From: Fontibacillus phaseoli | GTDB lineage: Bacteria > Bacillota > Bacilli > Paenibacillales > Paenibacillaceae | NCBI RefSeq assembly: GCF_003337355.1 | Contig: NZ_QPJW01000001.1 | Location: forward strand, 930,001-994,000 | Length of the DNA: 64,000 nt | Reading direction: 5' to 3' | Part shown: positions 53,291 to 62,895 of the stretch, piece after piece | How positions within the stretch are numbered: the stretch's first letter is position 1 | How the letters are laid out: every line of letters begins with the position of its first letter | Made by a program: the position numbers and the translations under genes | Notes under the pieces: generated by a model | What the model was told of the DNA's origin: nothing | Databases searched by the model: none | What the model saw: the letters and a program-made list of their open reading frames with translations, nothing else

Positions 53291-54281
53291 TCATAATCAG
53301 ATGTTTTCGTTAATTCAAAACGAAACGATCAAAATGATCAAGAAAAAACGGTTCTATGTAGTTTTGCTGGTACTGTTGGTGCTTGTCCCGATTTTTGCGT
53401 ATGCCCAGATGAAACAGGCGGAAGATAAGCGCGAAACCTATGGGACGGACTGGCGTAGAGAAGTACAGCAGGCGATAACGGACAATCAAAATTCGCTTGG
53501 CAGCGACCGGGTTCCCGAGGAATGGAAGAAGTACCGGCAAATTTATATTCAGCAGATGAAATATTACCTGGAGCATGACGTGAATCCGGCTCAGCCTGGC
53601 GGGGTTTCGTTTACCCGGGAGTTTCTGGACAATGCATCAACCTTGTTCATTCCACTGCTGATTATGTGCATCGGATCCGACATCGTTTCTTCGGAACGAA
53701 CGGCAGGAACGGTGAAAATGCTGCTGACCCGGCCGGTCCGTCGTTGGAAAGTGCTGCTCAGCAAGTTGATCACGCTATTGATGTTCGTTTCGCTTATCGT
53801 ACTGTCCTCGTTCGTTATTTGCTATCTGATTTCGGGGATCTTTTTCGGGTACAAAGGATTCGCCTTCCCGGTGTTTACCGGGTTTCAGTTGCATGGTGCG
53901 GAAGTAGATATGTCCTCGGTCCATGCGGTGTCCCAGTGGAAGTACCTGTTAATGCAAGCGGGCCTGATCTGGTTTGTAGGAATCACCGTTGCGGTGTTGT
54001 CGTTTATGGTCTCCGTTCTGGTGCGAAGTACGGCGGCGAGCATCGTGATCATGATGGCAGCGCTGATCGCGGGTAATATTTTAAGCAATATGGCTGCCTC
54101 ATGGACCAGCGCCAAGTACTTGTTTATGGTGAACCTGGGATTAACTAATTATTTGGCGGGAACTCCAGCTCCGATCGAGGGGATGAATCTAGGATTTTCG
54201 CTTGCGGTTCTGGCGGTTTGGGCAGCCGCTTCACTGTTTGTTTCATTCCTTGTCTTTACGAAACAGGATATATTGAATTAA
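53271..54281 (+). CDS. ABC-2-type transporter permease
   Basis: This 336-residue membrane protein has an N-terminal helix followed by an extracellular loop of about 100 residues, then five further helices. It keeps SDIVSSERTAGTVKMLLTRP, the marker of ABC-2 permeases. It overlaps the ATPase gene by 20 bases, so the two form one exporter. With the SGNH esterase upstream this resembles export and trimming of a surface or lipid substrate, but that is inference. Confidence 0.87.
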   Translation: MVKPLNNHNQMFSLIQNETIKMIKKKRFYVVLLVLLVLVPIFAYAQMKQAEDKRETYGTDWRREVQQAITDNQNSLGSDRVPEEWKKYRQIYIQQMKYYLEHDVNPAQPGGVSFTREFLDNASTLFIPLLIMCIGSDIVSSERTAGTVKMLLTRPVRRWKVLLSKLITLLMFVSLIVLSSFVICYLISGIFFGYKGFAFPVFTGFQLHGAEVDMSSVHAVSQWKYLLMQAGLIWFVGITVAVLSFMVSVLVRSTAASIVIMMAALIAGNILSNMAASWTSAKYLFMVNLGLTNYLAGTPAPIEGMNLGFSLAVLAVWAAASLFVSFLVFTKQDILN

Positions 54282-54396
54282 AATGGACAAGGATAACAAA
54301 ACATCTGTTTGCATTGTAGTACATATAGTGCGTGTTCATAACGTATTGAACAACATCTAGGTGAACTACCTAATGAAGCTAAAAGGGGGAGCATGA

Positions 54397-56382
54397 ATGG
54401 CCGAACAAATCGATTTGTTCGAAGACGCCTCAGGAGGCACGCCTGGCCGTGCGGCTTCGGGATACGACGCGGACGACATTCAGGTGCTCGAAGGGCTTGT
54501 CGCGGTACGTAAACGACCAGGTATGTATATCGGCAGTACGAGTTCGTCGGGACTTCATCATCTTGTATGGGAGATTGTGGATAATTCCGTCGACGAGCAT
54601 TTGGCGAAATTTTGTTCTAAAATCGACATTACGCTGAATAAGGACGGTTCTGTTACCGTATACGATAATGGCCGCGGCATACCGACCGGGATGCATAAGA
54701 CAGGCATTCCTACACCGCAAGTGGTTTATACGATTTTGCACGCAGGCGGAAAATTCGGCGGTTCGGGATATAAAAAATCCGGCGGCCTGCACGGCGTCGG
54801 CGCATCGGTTACGAATGCGCTGTCCGAGTGGCTGGAAGTCGAAATTTACCGTGAAGGCAAAATCCATCGCATGCGGTTCGAGTATTGGATGGACAAGCAA
54901 GGGATCGAGCATGTCGGTGAGCCGGTGACGGGCCTGGAGATTCTGGGGAATACGAACCGGACGGGAACCAAGGTCACGTTTAAGCCGGACATCCGGGTGT
55001 TTGTTAATGGAATCGGATTAAATTACGATACGCTCGCGGAACGTTTACAGGAGATCGCTTTTCTGAATTCGGGCCTGAAAGTGACCTTGAAGGATGAGCG
55101 CTCGGATCGTTCCGACGAGTTTTTTTACGAGGGCGGCGCCAGCCAGTTTGTTCAGTTTCTGAACGACGGGAAAGATGTGCTGCATGACGTGGTTCATTTT
55201 TATGCCGAGCGGGATGAGATTGAAGTGGAAGTAGCCATGCAATATAATGCGGGTTATACGGAAACGCTGGCTTCCTTCGTCAACTCCATACCTACGCGTG
55301 GGGGGGGGACTCATGAAACGGGCTTTAAAACAGCCTACACACGGGTAATGAACGACTATGCGCGCAAAAATGCATTTCTGAAGGAAAAGGACAAAAACCT
55401 CGAAGGCAACGATTTGCGGGAAGGCATGATGGCGGTAATCAGCGTCAAAATGTCCGAAGTGGAATTCGTCGGCCAGACCAAAGATCAACTCGGCAGCGCA
55501 TCGGCTCGGAGCGCCGTGGACGCGGTTGTGGCGGAGAAAATGGCCTTGTTCCTGGAGGAAAATCCGCAGGTGGCGCAGACGCTGATCAAGAAAGCGATCC
55601 AGGCTTCGCGCGCCAGGGAAGCGGCCCGTAAGGCGCGGGATGAAATGCGCACCGGCAAGAAGCGGAGCGAAAGCTCCAATCTTGGCGGCAAGCTGACTCC
55701 GGCGCAGTCGAAGGACTTTACGCGCAACGAGCTGTTCATCGTCGAAGGGGATTCCGCCGGCGGCTCTGCCAAACAGGGCCGTGACTCCAAGATTCAGGCG
55801 ATATTGCCGTTGAAAGGCAAGCCGATGAATCCGGAGAAGGCAAAGCTGGCCGATATTTTGAAAAACGACGAATATCGGGCGATCATTTCGGCGATCGGTG
55901 CGGGTATCGGACCGGAATTTGCCGTGGAAGACAGCAATTATTCCAAGATCATTATCATGACCGACGCCGATACGGACGGAGCGCACATTCAAGTGCTGCT
56001 GCTGACGTTCTTTTACCGCTATATGAAGCCGCTGATCGATGCGGGGAAGGTTTATATCGCCCAGCCGCCTCTTTACAAAATTACCCGCAGGTCCGGAAAA
56101 CTGGAGACGGTGCGGTATGCGTGGAGCGATGAGCAGCTTCAAAATTACCTGAAGGAATTCGGCAAAAATTTCGAGCTTCAGCGCTACAAAGGGCTTGGGG
56201 AAATGAACCCGGAGCAGCTGTGGGAAACAACGATGAATCCGGAAACCCGCACGATGCTCCAGGTGCAGATCGAAGATGCCGCCAAGGCGGAACGCCGCGT
56301 CTCCACGCTGATGGGGGACAAGGTCGATCCGCGGAAACGCTGGATTGTGGAGAATGTGGATTTCACGGAGTATGAGGAATAG
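54397..56382 (+). CDS. parE: DNA topoisomerase IV subunit B (ParE)
   Basis: This 661-residue type II topoisomerase subunit has a GHKL ATPase domain (RKRPGMYIGSTSSSGLHHLV, DNSVDEH), the transducer domain, the TOPRIM motifs EGDSAGGSAKQGRD and DADTDGAHIQVLLL, and the C-terminal KGLGEMNPEQLWETTM. Together with ParC it decatenates daughter chromosomes. GyrB could look alike, but pairing with the next gene as parE-parC and the separate lack of dnaA/recF neighbours favour ParE. AAGGGGGAG precedes the ATG. Confidence 0.93.
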   Translation: MAEQIDLFEDASGGTPGRAASGYDADDIQVLEGLVAVRKRPGMYIGSTSSSGLHHLVWEIVDNSVDEHLAKFCSKIDITLNKDGSVTVYDNGRGIPTGMHKTGIPTPQVVYTILHAGGKFGGSGYKKSGGLHGVGASVTNALSEWLEVEIYREGKIHRMRFEYWMDKQGIEHVGEPVTGLEILGNTNRTGTKVTFKPDIRVFVNGIGLNYDTLAERLQEIAFLNSGLKVTLKDERSDRSDEFFYEGGASQFVQFLNDGKDVLHDVVHFYAERDEIEVEVAMQYNAGYTETLASFVNSIPTRGGGTHETGFKTAYTRVMNDYARKNAFLKEKDKNLEGNDLREGMMAVISVKMSEVEFVGQTKDQLGSASARSAVDAVVAEKMALFLEENPQVAQTLIKKAIQASRAREAARKARDEMRTGKKRSESSNLGGKLTPAQSKDFTRNELFIVEGDSAGGSAKQGRDSKIQAILPLKGKPMNPEKAKLADILKNDEYRAIISAIGAGIGPEFAVEDSNYSKIIIMTDADTDGAHIQVLLLTFFYRYMKPLIDAGKVYIAQPPLYKITRRSGKLETVRYAWSDEQLQNYLKEFGKNFELQRYKGLGEMNPEQLWETTMNPETRTMLQVQIEDAAKAERRVSTLMGDKVDPRKRWIVENVDFTEYEE

Positions 56383-56395
56383 AAGGTGACTTGAT

Positions 56396-58831
56396 TTGAG
56401 TTCATTGGAGAATTTTTTGCCAGCCTTTCTCGAAGAAGTCGTAGGCGACCGTTTCGGCCGGTATTCCAAATATATTATTCAGGATCGGGCCATTCCTGAC
56501 GTTAGAGACGGTTTAAAGCCGGTGCAACGGCGTATTTTGTATGCGATGTACGATTCGGGAAATACCCCGGACAAGCCTTACCGCAAATCGGCCAAAACGG
56601 TCGGGGACGTCATGGGGAATTATCACCCCCATGGCGACTCTTCGATCTACGAGGGCATGGTCCGGATGGCGCAGCCATGGAAGATGGGGCATGTTCTCGT
56701 GGACGGCCACGGCAACTGGGGTTCCCAGGACGATGACCCGGCCGCTGCCATGCGGTATACGGAGGCACGCCTTTCGCCGATTGCGTTGGAACTGCTTCGT
56801 GATATCGAGAAACGTACGGTTCCGTTCAAGGACAACTTCGATAACACGGCGATGGAGCCGGTTGTTCTGCCTGCACGTTTTCCGAACCTGCTCGTCAACG
56901 GGGTGAGCGGGATTTCCGCCGGTTTTGCGACGGAAATTCCGCCGCATAATTTGCGCGAGGTCATTGATGCCTGCATCGCGGTTATGGAGAAGCCGGAGCT
57001 TTCCTTGGAAGAAATCCGCGCCTATGTGAAGGGACCGGATTTTCCGACCGGCGGTATCATTATGGGTGAGGAAGGAATCCGTGACGCCTACGAGACCGGA
57101 AAAGGCAGGATTTATCTCCGGTCCAAAACGGAGATCGATAATATGCGGGGCGGCAAACAACAGATTGTCATTACGGAGATCCCTTATCAGGTCGTCAAAT
57201 CCCGGCTCGTTACGGCTATGGAAAATATCCGGCTGGAGAAGAAAGTGGACGGGATTGCCGAGGTCCGCGACGAAAGCGGACGTAACGGCTTGCGGATTGT
57301 GGTCGAACTAAAAAAGGAAGCGGATGCCCAAGGGATTCTCGCTTACTTGCTAAAGAAAACCGATTTGCAAGTGACTTATAACTTCAATATGGTTGCGATC
57401 GTCAACAAGGCGCCGCGCCAGCTTGGCCTCAAGGCGATGCTGGATGCTTATATCGCCCACCAGCGTGAAGTGGTCACCTTCCGCACCCAGTACGAGCTGG
57501 AGAAGCTGGAAGACCGTGCCCATGTACTGGAAGGCCTGGTTAAGGCTTTGAATATTCTGGACGAGGTCATTGCCGCAATCAAGGCGTCGAAAAATCGCCA
57601 GGATGCGCAGAACAACCTGCAGTGGATGTTCGGATTTACAGAGCGTCAAGCGGATTCCATCCTGACGCTGCAGTTGTACCGTTTGACTAACCTGGAGATT
57701 ACGTCCCTGCAGAAAGAGCTGGACGACATCCAGAAAAAAATCGCCACCCTGCGTGGCATCCTGGAAAGCGACAAGAAATTGATTGCGCTGATCAAAAAGG
57801 AACTGATCGAAATCCGGGACAAGTACGGCATCGACCGGCGCTCGGAGATTCAGGGCGAAGTCGAGGAACTGAAGGTCAACCTGGAAGTCCTAGTGGCCCA
57901 GGAGGACGTGCTCGTCACGCTCTCCCACGAAGGGTATATCAAACGGACCAGCATGCTTTCCTTTACGCGCTCCGGCGGGGAACGGGAAGGATCGGGGGTG
58001 AAGGAAGGCGATTATATCAAGCATGTGCTTGATGTGGATACGCTGCAAAACATCCTAATCTTCACCCGGCGCGGCCAATATTTCCTGTTGCCGGTCCATC
58101 AGATTCCGGAATTCAAGTGGAAGGATAACGGCACCGCCATCGTCAACGTCATTCCGATGGCCAAGGAGGACCGGATTGTCAGTGCGATTCCGCTGAAGAG
58201 CTTTGACGATCCAGAGGTAAGCCTGGTATTCGTAACAAAACGCGGCCAAGTGAAGCGTACTGAATTGAAAGAGTACGAGACGAAACGGTCGGGCGCGGTT
58301 GCCGCTTGCAAAGTTGCTGACGGAGATGAAATCATCAGCGTTACCGTCAGCCATAACAGCCGCGAAATTTTGCTGTTGACGAAGCAAGGGATGGCAATCC
58401 GGTTTGCCGAGAACGAAGTCAACGCCATGGGCCGCGTATCGGCGGGCGTGCGAGGCATCGTATTGAAAGAGGAAGACGATGTCATAAGCGCTATGTGGGT
58501 AGAGGGCGAAGAAGGCGAAGTGCTCGTCGTATCGGATTTGGGTTACGGCAAGCGGACGCTGCTGCTGGACTATCCGGTGCAAAGCCGCGGCGGTAAAGGC
58601 GTTCAGTCGTTTGAATTCAAGGAAGGCAAACGCGTCAAACCAAACGGCAGCATTTTGGCCGGCGGTTTCCATTGCAAGGAACCGCTCTCGCTGCTGGCGG
58701 TAACAAAAGAAGGCGGAATGCATCATTTCAACTCGGAGGATGCGCCGCTTGCCGAGCGGAAATCGATCGGCAAACAGGTCGCTCCTGTGGACAAGAAAGA
58801 TGGAATCGTTGATCTGCTGATTCGAAGTTGA
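56396..58831 (+). CDS. parC: DNA topoisomerase IV subunit A (ParC)
   Basis: This 811-residue subunit begins at TTG 56396, 13 bases after parE, with AGAAGGTGA upstream. It shows the [12 protein letters not shown] winged-helix region, the catalytic tyrosine in [12 protein letters not shown] (about Tyr122) and a C-terminal beta-pinwheel from about residue 495. The pinwheel lacks a clean GyrA-box, consistent with ParC. A strong terminator follows. The two subunits would be expressed together. Confidence 0.93.
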   Translation: MSSLENFLPAFLEEVVGDRFGRYSKYIIQDRAIPDVRDGLKPVQRRILYAMYDSGNTPDKPYRKSAKTVGDVMGNYHPHGDSSIYEGMVRMAQPWKMGHVLVDGHGNWGSQDDDPAAAMRYTEARLSPIALELLRDIEKRTVPFKDNFDNTAMEPVVLPARFPNLLVNGVSGISAGFATEIPPHNLREVIDACIAVMEKPELSLEEIRAYVKGPDFPTGGIIMGEEGIRDAYETGKGRIYLRSKTEIDNMRGGKQQIVITEIPYQVVKSRLVTAMENIRLEKKVDGIAEVRDESGRNGLRIVVELKKEADAQGILAYLLKKTDLQVTYNFNMVAIVNKAPRQLGLKAMLDAYIAHQREVVTFRTQYELEKLEDRAHVLEGLVKALNILDEVIAAIKASKNRQDAQNNLQWMFGFTERQADSILTLQLYRLTNLEITSLQKELDDIQKKIATLRGILESDKKLIALIKKELIEIRDKYGIDRRSEIQGEVEELKVNLEVLVAQEDVLVTLSHEGYIKRTSMLSFTRSGGEREGSGVKEGDYIKHVLDVDTLQNILIFTRRGQYFLLPVHQIPEFKWKDNGTAIVNVIPMAKEDRIVSAIPLKSFDDPEVSLVFVTKRGQVKRTELKEYETKRSGAVAACKVADGDEIISVTVSHNSREILLLTKQGMAIRFAENEVNAMGRVSAGVRGIVLKEEDDVISAMWVEGEEGEVLVVSDLGYGKRTLLLDYPVQSRGGKGVQSFEFKEGKRVKPNGSILAGGFHCKEPLSLLAVTKEGGMHHFNSEDAPLAERKSIGKQVAPVDKKDGIVDLLIRS

Positions 58832-58837
58832 AATGAT

Positions 58838-58872
58838 AAAGCTTCACGGAATCGTTCCGTGAAGCTTTTTTG
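58838..58872 (+). terminator. Terminator of parEC
   Basis: AAGCTTCACGGAA pairs with TTCCGTGAAGCTT around TCG, followed by TTTT. Confidence 0.92.
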
Positions 58873-58977
58873 TTTTGCGGCTTTAGCCGAATAAATAATT
58901 TATTATCTATCGACAAGATTGCTTTTATATATTAGGCTAGTGTTGTTTGGAAAAATGAACCAAAAGGGGGATGGCAG

Positions 58978-59118
58978 ATGAAAAAAGGATTATGGTTAGG
59001 GTCCTTTATATTCATTTTTTTATTGTCGAGTATGAGCGTATCCGCCCACCCGGGAAGAACGGACTCAAAAGGCGGCCATTATCTCTCTAATTTGTCTGAG
59101 CTCGCTTTCTGCAAGTGA
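58978..59118 (+). pseudogene. Truncated YHYH-domain secreted protein
   Basis: A 46-residue frame with AAAGGGGGAT before its ATG encodes a good signal peptide (MKKGLWLGSFIFIFLLSS...) and then AHPGRTDSKGGHY. That is the start of small secreted proteins whose next part would carry a YHYH motif and cysteines. Here the sequence changes after GGHY to unrelated residues and stops. I read it as the 5' remnant of such a gene, cut by a rearrangement whose break lies near 59085. Confidence 0.6.
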
Positions 59119-59255
59119 TGCTAAGGCCGCGGCGAAGCCTTCTTACTTGGCTCGAAGCTGGCGCAGCACAAGCACACCAAAGTGCGTGCCTGTATACTTG
59201 TCTTTCATGTTAGAATAAATGTGAATCTTGTGTTTAAGTCTTTTATATCATGGAC
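59119..59255. other. Junction sequence without a recognisable gene
   Basis: Between the truncated YHYH gene and the broken transporter there is no gene I recognise. On the minus strand a short frame ends YTGTHFGVLVLRQLRAK near 59152, which may be the tail of a lost gene or mobile element. AT content rises from about 59200 onward. Confidence 0.35.
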
Positions 59256-60497
59256 TTACTTCGCAGAACCAACAAATTGATTTCTAGCCGCACCTAGACC
59301 AACGATACCGAGTAGAGCAGAGGCGCCAACCAATATCAGGAGTGGAACGCTCCAACTATGACTGGCATCATGCAAGTATCCAATCAGCGCTGGGCCAATT
59401 GCTGCTAGTAGATATCCGATGGATTGGGCCATGCCCGATAATTCAGCCGCCTGATGGGCATTTTGGGTACGCAAGCCGAAAAACATCATGGACAAGCCAA
59501 AGGCAAAGCCCACTCCAATTCCAAGAATAATAACCCAAAACAGAACTAGATGGATACTGCTATAGAGAAGTCCAAGTGTTCCGATCAAAAGTAGAATTGT
59601 TGTAATAACCACTAACAACCGTTGGCTAGACATGCGACCTGCCATAACTGGAACGATAAATGCAAAGGGGAGCGAAGCCATAATCAGAACCGAGAGAAAC
59701 CAGCCGGATTGACTTGAACTAATGCCTTGATCTTTTAGTATTTCAGGCAGCCATGCCACCAGCACATAAAAAATGGCCGATTGTATTCCCATAAAAAGAG
59801 TCACCTACCAAGCCAATGGAGAGCGCCATATATTGACCTGATGGTTGTAACCTGCGCTGTTGGCAACAGCGGCTGGTTTCGCTGGAGTCTTGAGTTGCGG
59901 TACCCAAAAGAGAATGGAGATGACGCTAAGTATCCCCCATATTCCCAAAGCACCTTGCCAGTTCAAGCCTGCCCCCACAGCTAAGGGAACACTAATACCG
60001 GAAGCAATCGCCCCGCATAGATTCATGGAAACAGAATAAATCCCTGTCATAGTACCCATTTGCTGCGGGAATTCCCGTTTAATCAGGCTAGGTAGTAATA
60101 CATTACATATGGTAATAGCAAACCCCAGAACTGCAGTTCCAACATACAAGGTCACTGCTCCGGATAACGAGCGAACAGCAATACCGATGACCAAAAAAAT
60201 AAGGGAAATCAGGATAATACGTTCTACACCATATTTACGTCCTAATTTTGGTACAAAAGGTGATAACAATGCAAATGCAATTAGTGGAACTGTGGTAATC
60301 AGGCCTGCTAAGGTATTCGAAATATGCACGTTTTCTCGAATAAGACTGACTAATGGTCCCACCGATGTGAGGGGAGCACGCAAATTCGCTGCGATAAAAA
60401 TAATTCCTACGATCATGAACCAGAGTGTCGCTTGCTTGCGAATGCCGGTACTGGATATTCCATCCTGTTTTTTTAACAATTGTTCTGGTGAACTCAT
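59256..60497 (-). pseudogene. CynX/NimT-type MFS transporter interrupted by an amber codon
   Basis: Two frames in the same register abut at 59804/59805 and together give a complete transporter of about 413 codons with twelve hydrophobic helices. The first half (start ATG 60497 after TAGGAGAAT) has ANLRAPLTSVGPLVSLI, the marker of the CynX/NimT branch. It ends RSPLAW, then TAG, then VTLFMGIQS. Relatives normally have a glutamine here, so one C-to-T change (CAG to TAG) explains it. Otherwise no damage is seen, so this is a recent or conditional break. A read error is possible. Confidence 0.8.
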
Positions 60498-60549
60498 AAG
60501 GGATTCTCCTACGTTTTAAGTTAATTAATCGTCAATTTCATCCATGTGG

Positions 60550-61020
60550 AGGAAGTACCCTTAAGAGGGAATGTATTGTACATCACCAAACTGTGGGTGA
60601 TAAAACGACTGTAATGTCCAACTGCGGCAAGTAATGTTTCTGTTTTCCTTGTTCTTCAATGCTATATGCGGTACGACTACAATTTGATCTGCTCTCTTTA
60701 TGGTTGAGGAACAACCGTAAATAGCCAGTCGCTGTTTTTGTCCCCCGGACAATCTACCCCACGTTCTCCGATCACTAAATTGCATGGATAAAGGCCTCTA
60801 GTTAAGCCCGGTGAGCGGATTCCTAGATCTTGTCATAAGCGATATTCTCACGGATGCTTCCCGAAAATAAATAGACATCCTGTTGGACAATCCCGATATT
60901 GCTCTGAAGGCAGGGGAGGGTAATATCGGTGATGTTCATTTCATCAATTCGTATGTTGCCTTGTGTAACTTCATAAAAGCGTAGCAGCATGTTGATAAGC
61001 TTCAAACCTGTTTTTCATGG
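60550..61020 (-). pseudogene. Relic of an ABC exporter ATPase domain
   Basis: Minus-strand pieces read LRFYEVTQGNIRIDEM, IGIVQQDVYLFSGSIREN and, after stops and a frame change, LSGGQKQRLAI joined directly to STIKRADQIVVV. These are the D-loop-side and signature parts of a multidrug-type (MsbA/LmrA) ATPase domain. The Walker B region is missing, and there are several stops, so the gene is dead. No membrane domain remains next to it. Confidence 0.75.
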
Positions 61021-61053
61021 GACTAGTCGTGTCCGTGCACTTGAAGGCTTCAT

Positions 61054-61725
61054 TTAGCACAGTTTTGCACGGGCCTTTTCAATGTATAAACGAACAGCCT
61101 CCTCGGCTTGGTGGCAATCCTGATTGGCAATGGCTTGATAAAGCAGGTCATGAGAGTCGAGATAAAAAGCCGCATTTTTGAAGTCCTTCGTTTCCAAAAC
61201 CATGTTTTGCAGCGCCTCGGAAATATGATTGTACAAATTCGCCATCAATTGGTTATGTGAAGCAGCAATCACCATTTTGTGAAACTCGACATCCCAGTGA
61301 GCATAAGCTTTGAGATCCTGCTGGCTGGCTGCTTGTCTGCACTGGTCCAAGCATGTCCGAATCGCCTCCAAATCTTCTTCGCCTCTCCTGAGCGTAGCCA
61401 GGGCAGCAGCCTCTCTTTCCAATGCATATCGGACCTCCAGGCTCTCAAGCTTATCGGTATGCTGAATCACTTTTTTAATCACTGACCCCAAAACACTTGA
61501 GGAGCAGACATAGGTCCCATCCCCTTGTCTGGTCTTCAGCAGACCCGCATACGTTAAAGCCCGAATAGCTTCCCTCAAGGTATTACGGCTGACTTGAAGC
61601 TGTTCCATTAGCTCGGGCTCTGGAGGAATACGCATCCCTACTTGCCATTCGCTGTTTTCGATCTTCTCCTGGATCTGGTAGGCCACCTGTTCCACCAAGG
61701 TTAAACGTTGAGTCTGAGTTAACAA
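61054..61725 (-). CDS. GntR/FadR-type (FCD) transcriptional regulator
   Basis: This 223-residue regulator has an N-terminal winged helix (VGMRIPPEPELMEQLQVSRN, then LREAIRALTYAGLLKTRQG) and a C-terminal all-helical FCD ligand-binding domain from about residue 85. CynX/NimT transporters are often next to such regulators, so it probably controlled the broken transporter. A TTG at 61725 gives the best spacing from AAAGGAG; ATG 61731 and GTG 61734 are alternatives. It is the only apparently intact gene in the graveyard region. Confidence 0.85.
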   Translation of the reverse strand: MLTQTQRLTLVEQVAYQIQEKIENSEWQVGMRIPPEPELMEQLQVSRNTLREAIRALTYAGLLKTRQGDGTYVCSSSVLGSVIKKVIQHTDKLESLEVRYALEREAAALATLRRGEEDLEAIRTCLDQCRQAASQQDLKAYAHWDVEFHKMVIAASHNQLMANLYNHISEALQNMVLETKDFKNAAFYLDSHDLLYQAIANQDCHQAEEAVRLYIEKARAKLC

Positions 61726-61772
61726 CAGCATCACTCCTTTGCAAAACGTAGGATGTTTGGTATTTCGGTGTT

Positions 61773-61824
61773 ATTATATCAGATTGACTTTGACTTGGAA
61801 AGATGAAATTGATAATGATTATCA
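61773..61824 (-). promoter_or_regulatory. Promoter of the GntR gene with a Fur box
   Basis: On the minus strand TATAAT (61773-61778) is 17 bases from TTTCCA as a weak -35. A Fur-box-like dyad TGATAAT-G-ATTATCA (61810-61824), a perfect 7-1-7 inverted repeat, lies just upstream. It may be a leftover operator of a deleted iron-uptake gene rather than a control site of the regulator. Confidence 0.55.
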
Positions 61825-61949
61825 TTGAGTTTTTTCAGAGAATCCAGTTGAAAGGTAGAAATAACTGGCTCATAACGAGAGATCAACGTGGCTTCTGCCC
61901 CTTTGTCACCATTCTGCGCTAAATGGAGCAGAGTAGAAGTACTATTCAT
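61779..61949 (-). pseudogene. N-terminal relic of a sigma-factor-like gene
   Basis: A frame that starts at ATG 61949 after a strong AAAGGAGGAT site reads MNSTSTLLHLAQNGDKGAEA and then TLISRYEPVIS, as in the first helix of small sigma-70-like proteins (region 2 start). After about 32 residues it changes to unrelated sequence that contains the Fur box. I read it as the 5' remnant of a sigma-like gene. Confidence 0.5.
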
Positions 61950-62035
61950 GTTTATCCTCCTTTTATAATCCAATTGCAAAATATCAGCGTTGTATGATAA
62001 AGCGGGAGGACTGCGACAAGTAAACGAGCCTTTAC

Positions 62036-62240
62036 TTCTCCATAATGCTTTTAAGCTTCATCAGAACGTTTGATTTCATTTTGGAAACAGCTTGTCTGCT
62101 GTTCCTAAAAGTTGAGCAATTTCCTTGTCTGTTTTATCTTCGTAATACTTAAGGTACATATGTCTTTGTTCTTTTGACGTTAGATACGATATTTCAGAAA
62201 TTTGAGAAAAAAGCGTCTCCAGAATTGCTTCACACTGAAC
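62036..62240 (-). pseudogene. C-terminal relic of a sigma-70-like gene (region 4), frameshifted
   Basis: A minus-strand frame has LTSKEQRHMYLKYYEDKTDK then EIAQLLG, followed after a one-base shift by NSRQAVSKMKSNVLMKLKSI. Together they make a typical sigma region 4 helix-turn-helix, as in small sigma factors of the UviA/BotR group. It sits upstream of the N-terminal relic, in the opposite order to an intact gene, so the two pieces may come from different paralogues or a rearrangement. Confidence 0.55.
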
Positions 62241-62279
62241 ATAATTGATATTGATTATCAATATCAATTATGTTAATAT
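62241..62279 (+). promoter_or_regulatory. 31-bp Fur-box-like palindrome overlapping the marR-suf promoter
   Basis: Bases 62241-62271 form a perfect odd palindrome (15-1-15) centred on GATTATC. It matches the 19-base Fur consensus at 16 positions. A good promoter overlaps it: TTGATT (62251-62256), 17-base spacer, TAATAT (62274-62279). A repressor such as Fur bound here would block the -35 region, making the downstream MarR-like gene and sufCD iron-repressible. Confidence 0.65.
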
Positions 62280-62373
62280 TATTTTGTTTACATGTGAACA
62301 AAAAAAGAAAAACAATCTATTGCTGATACTGAACTTGGTCTGCAACTACTACAAGAGAGGGGAGATTGCGAAA

Positions 62374-62895
62374 TTGGAGTTTCAAAATGATTTTAAAGGT
62401 CATCTTTACGAGCAATATATTAAAATGCTGCATCTGAATGAGTTGTATACGGAGCATGAAATTAACATGTTTCGGCAACAAGCCAGAAAGCACCAGATTG
62501 ACATGCTCTCTAACAATATTACCAGTGTCCACGTTATCGATTGCATTGGTGATTATGAGCCTATAAATCATACCGGAATTGTAAGGGAAATGGATTTATC
62601 CAAAGCAAGCATTACTAATATTTGTTCAAGGCTGCTGGAAACGGGCTTTATTAGGAAAAGTCAGCTGAACAACAATCGTAAGGAGATTTACTTTAGCTTA
62701 ACGGATAAGGGGAGACACGTTTATCGTTTGCATAAAGAGCTGCACAAAGAAAAAGAAGAAAGGTTTTACCAATTCATTGAGTCCTATTCAGAGGCTGAGC
62801 TGCAGACTATTGGAAAATTTATGAGTGATTTGGTGGCGCGTGCCGAAGAATACTCCGAAGGGAAGTTTACGATAAATGACGACATTAAAGATTGA
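62374..62895 (+). CDS. MarR-family transcriptional regulator
   Basis: This 173-residue regulator has a MarR-type winged helix (MDLSKASITNICSRLLETGF, FSLTDKGRHVYRLH) with N- and C-terminal helices for dimerisation. A TTG at 62374 is chosen because GAGAGGGGAG lies ten bases upstream; upstream in-frame ATGs lie in the palindrome. It overlaps sufC by 20 bases and so is coupled to it. The effector is unknown. It may fine-tune the suf genes or itself in answer to a redox or metal signal. Confidence 0.83.
   Translation: MEFQNDFKGHLYEQYIKMLHLNELYTEHEINMFRQQARKHQIDMLSNNITSVHVIDCIGDYEPINHTGIVREMDLSKASITNICSRLLETGFIRKSQLNNNRKEIYFSLTDKGRHVYRLHKELHKEKEERFYQFIESYSEAELQTIGKFMSDLVARAEEYSEGKFTINDDIKD

Noticed and set aside
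55045..56469. A 474-codon minus-strand frame opposite parE
   Set aside because: It is antisense to conserved topoisomerase motifs and its product has no recognisable domain.
59119..59255. Insertion sequence at the edge of the graveyard
   Set aside because: No inverted terminal repeats or transposase motif could be seen; only a short tail-like peptide is present.
62245..62373. Frames on both strands around 62240-62270 that begin with the same residues MILIININYV
   Set aside because: The match is only the translation of the perfect palindrome on each strand, not protein homology. The MarR gene is better started at TTG 62374.
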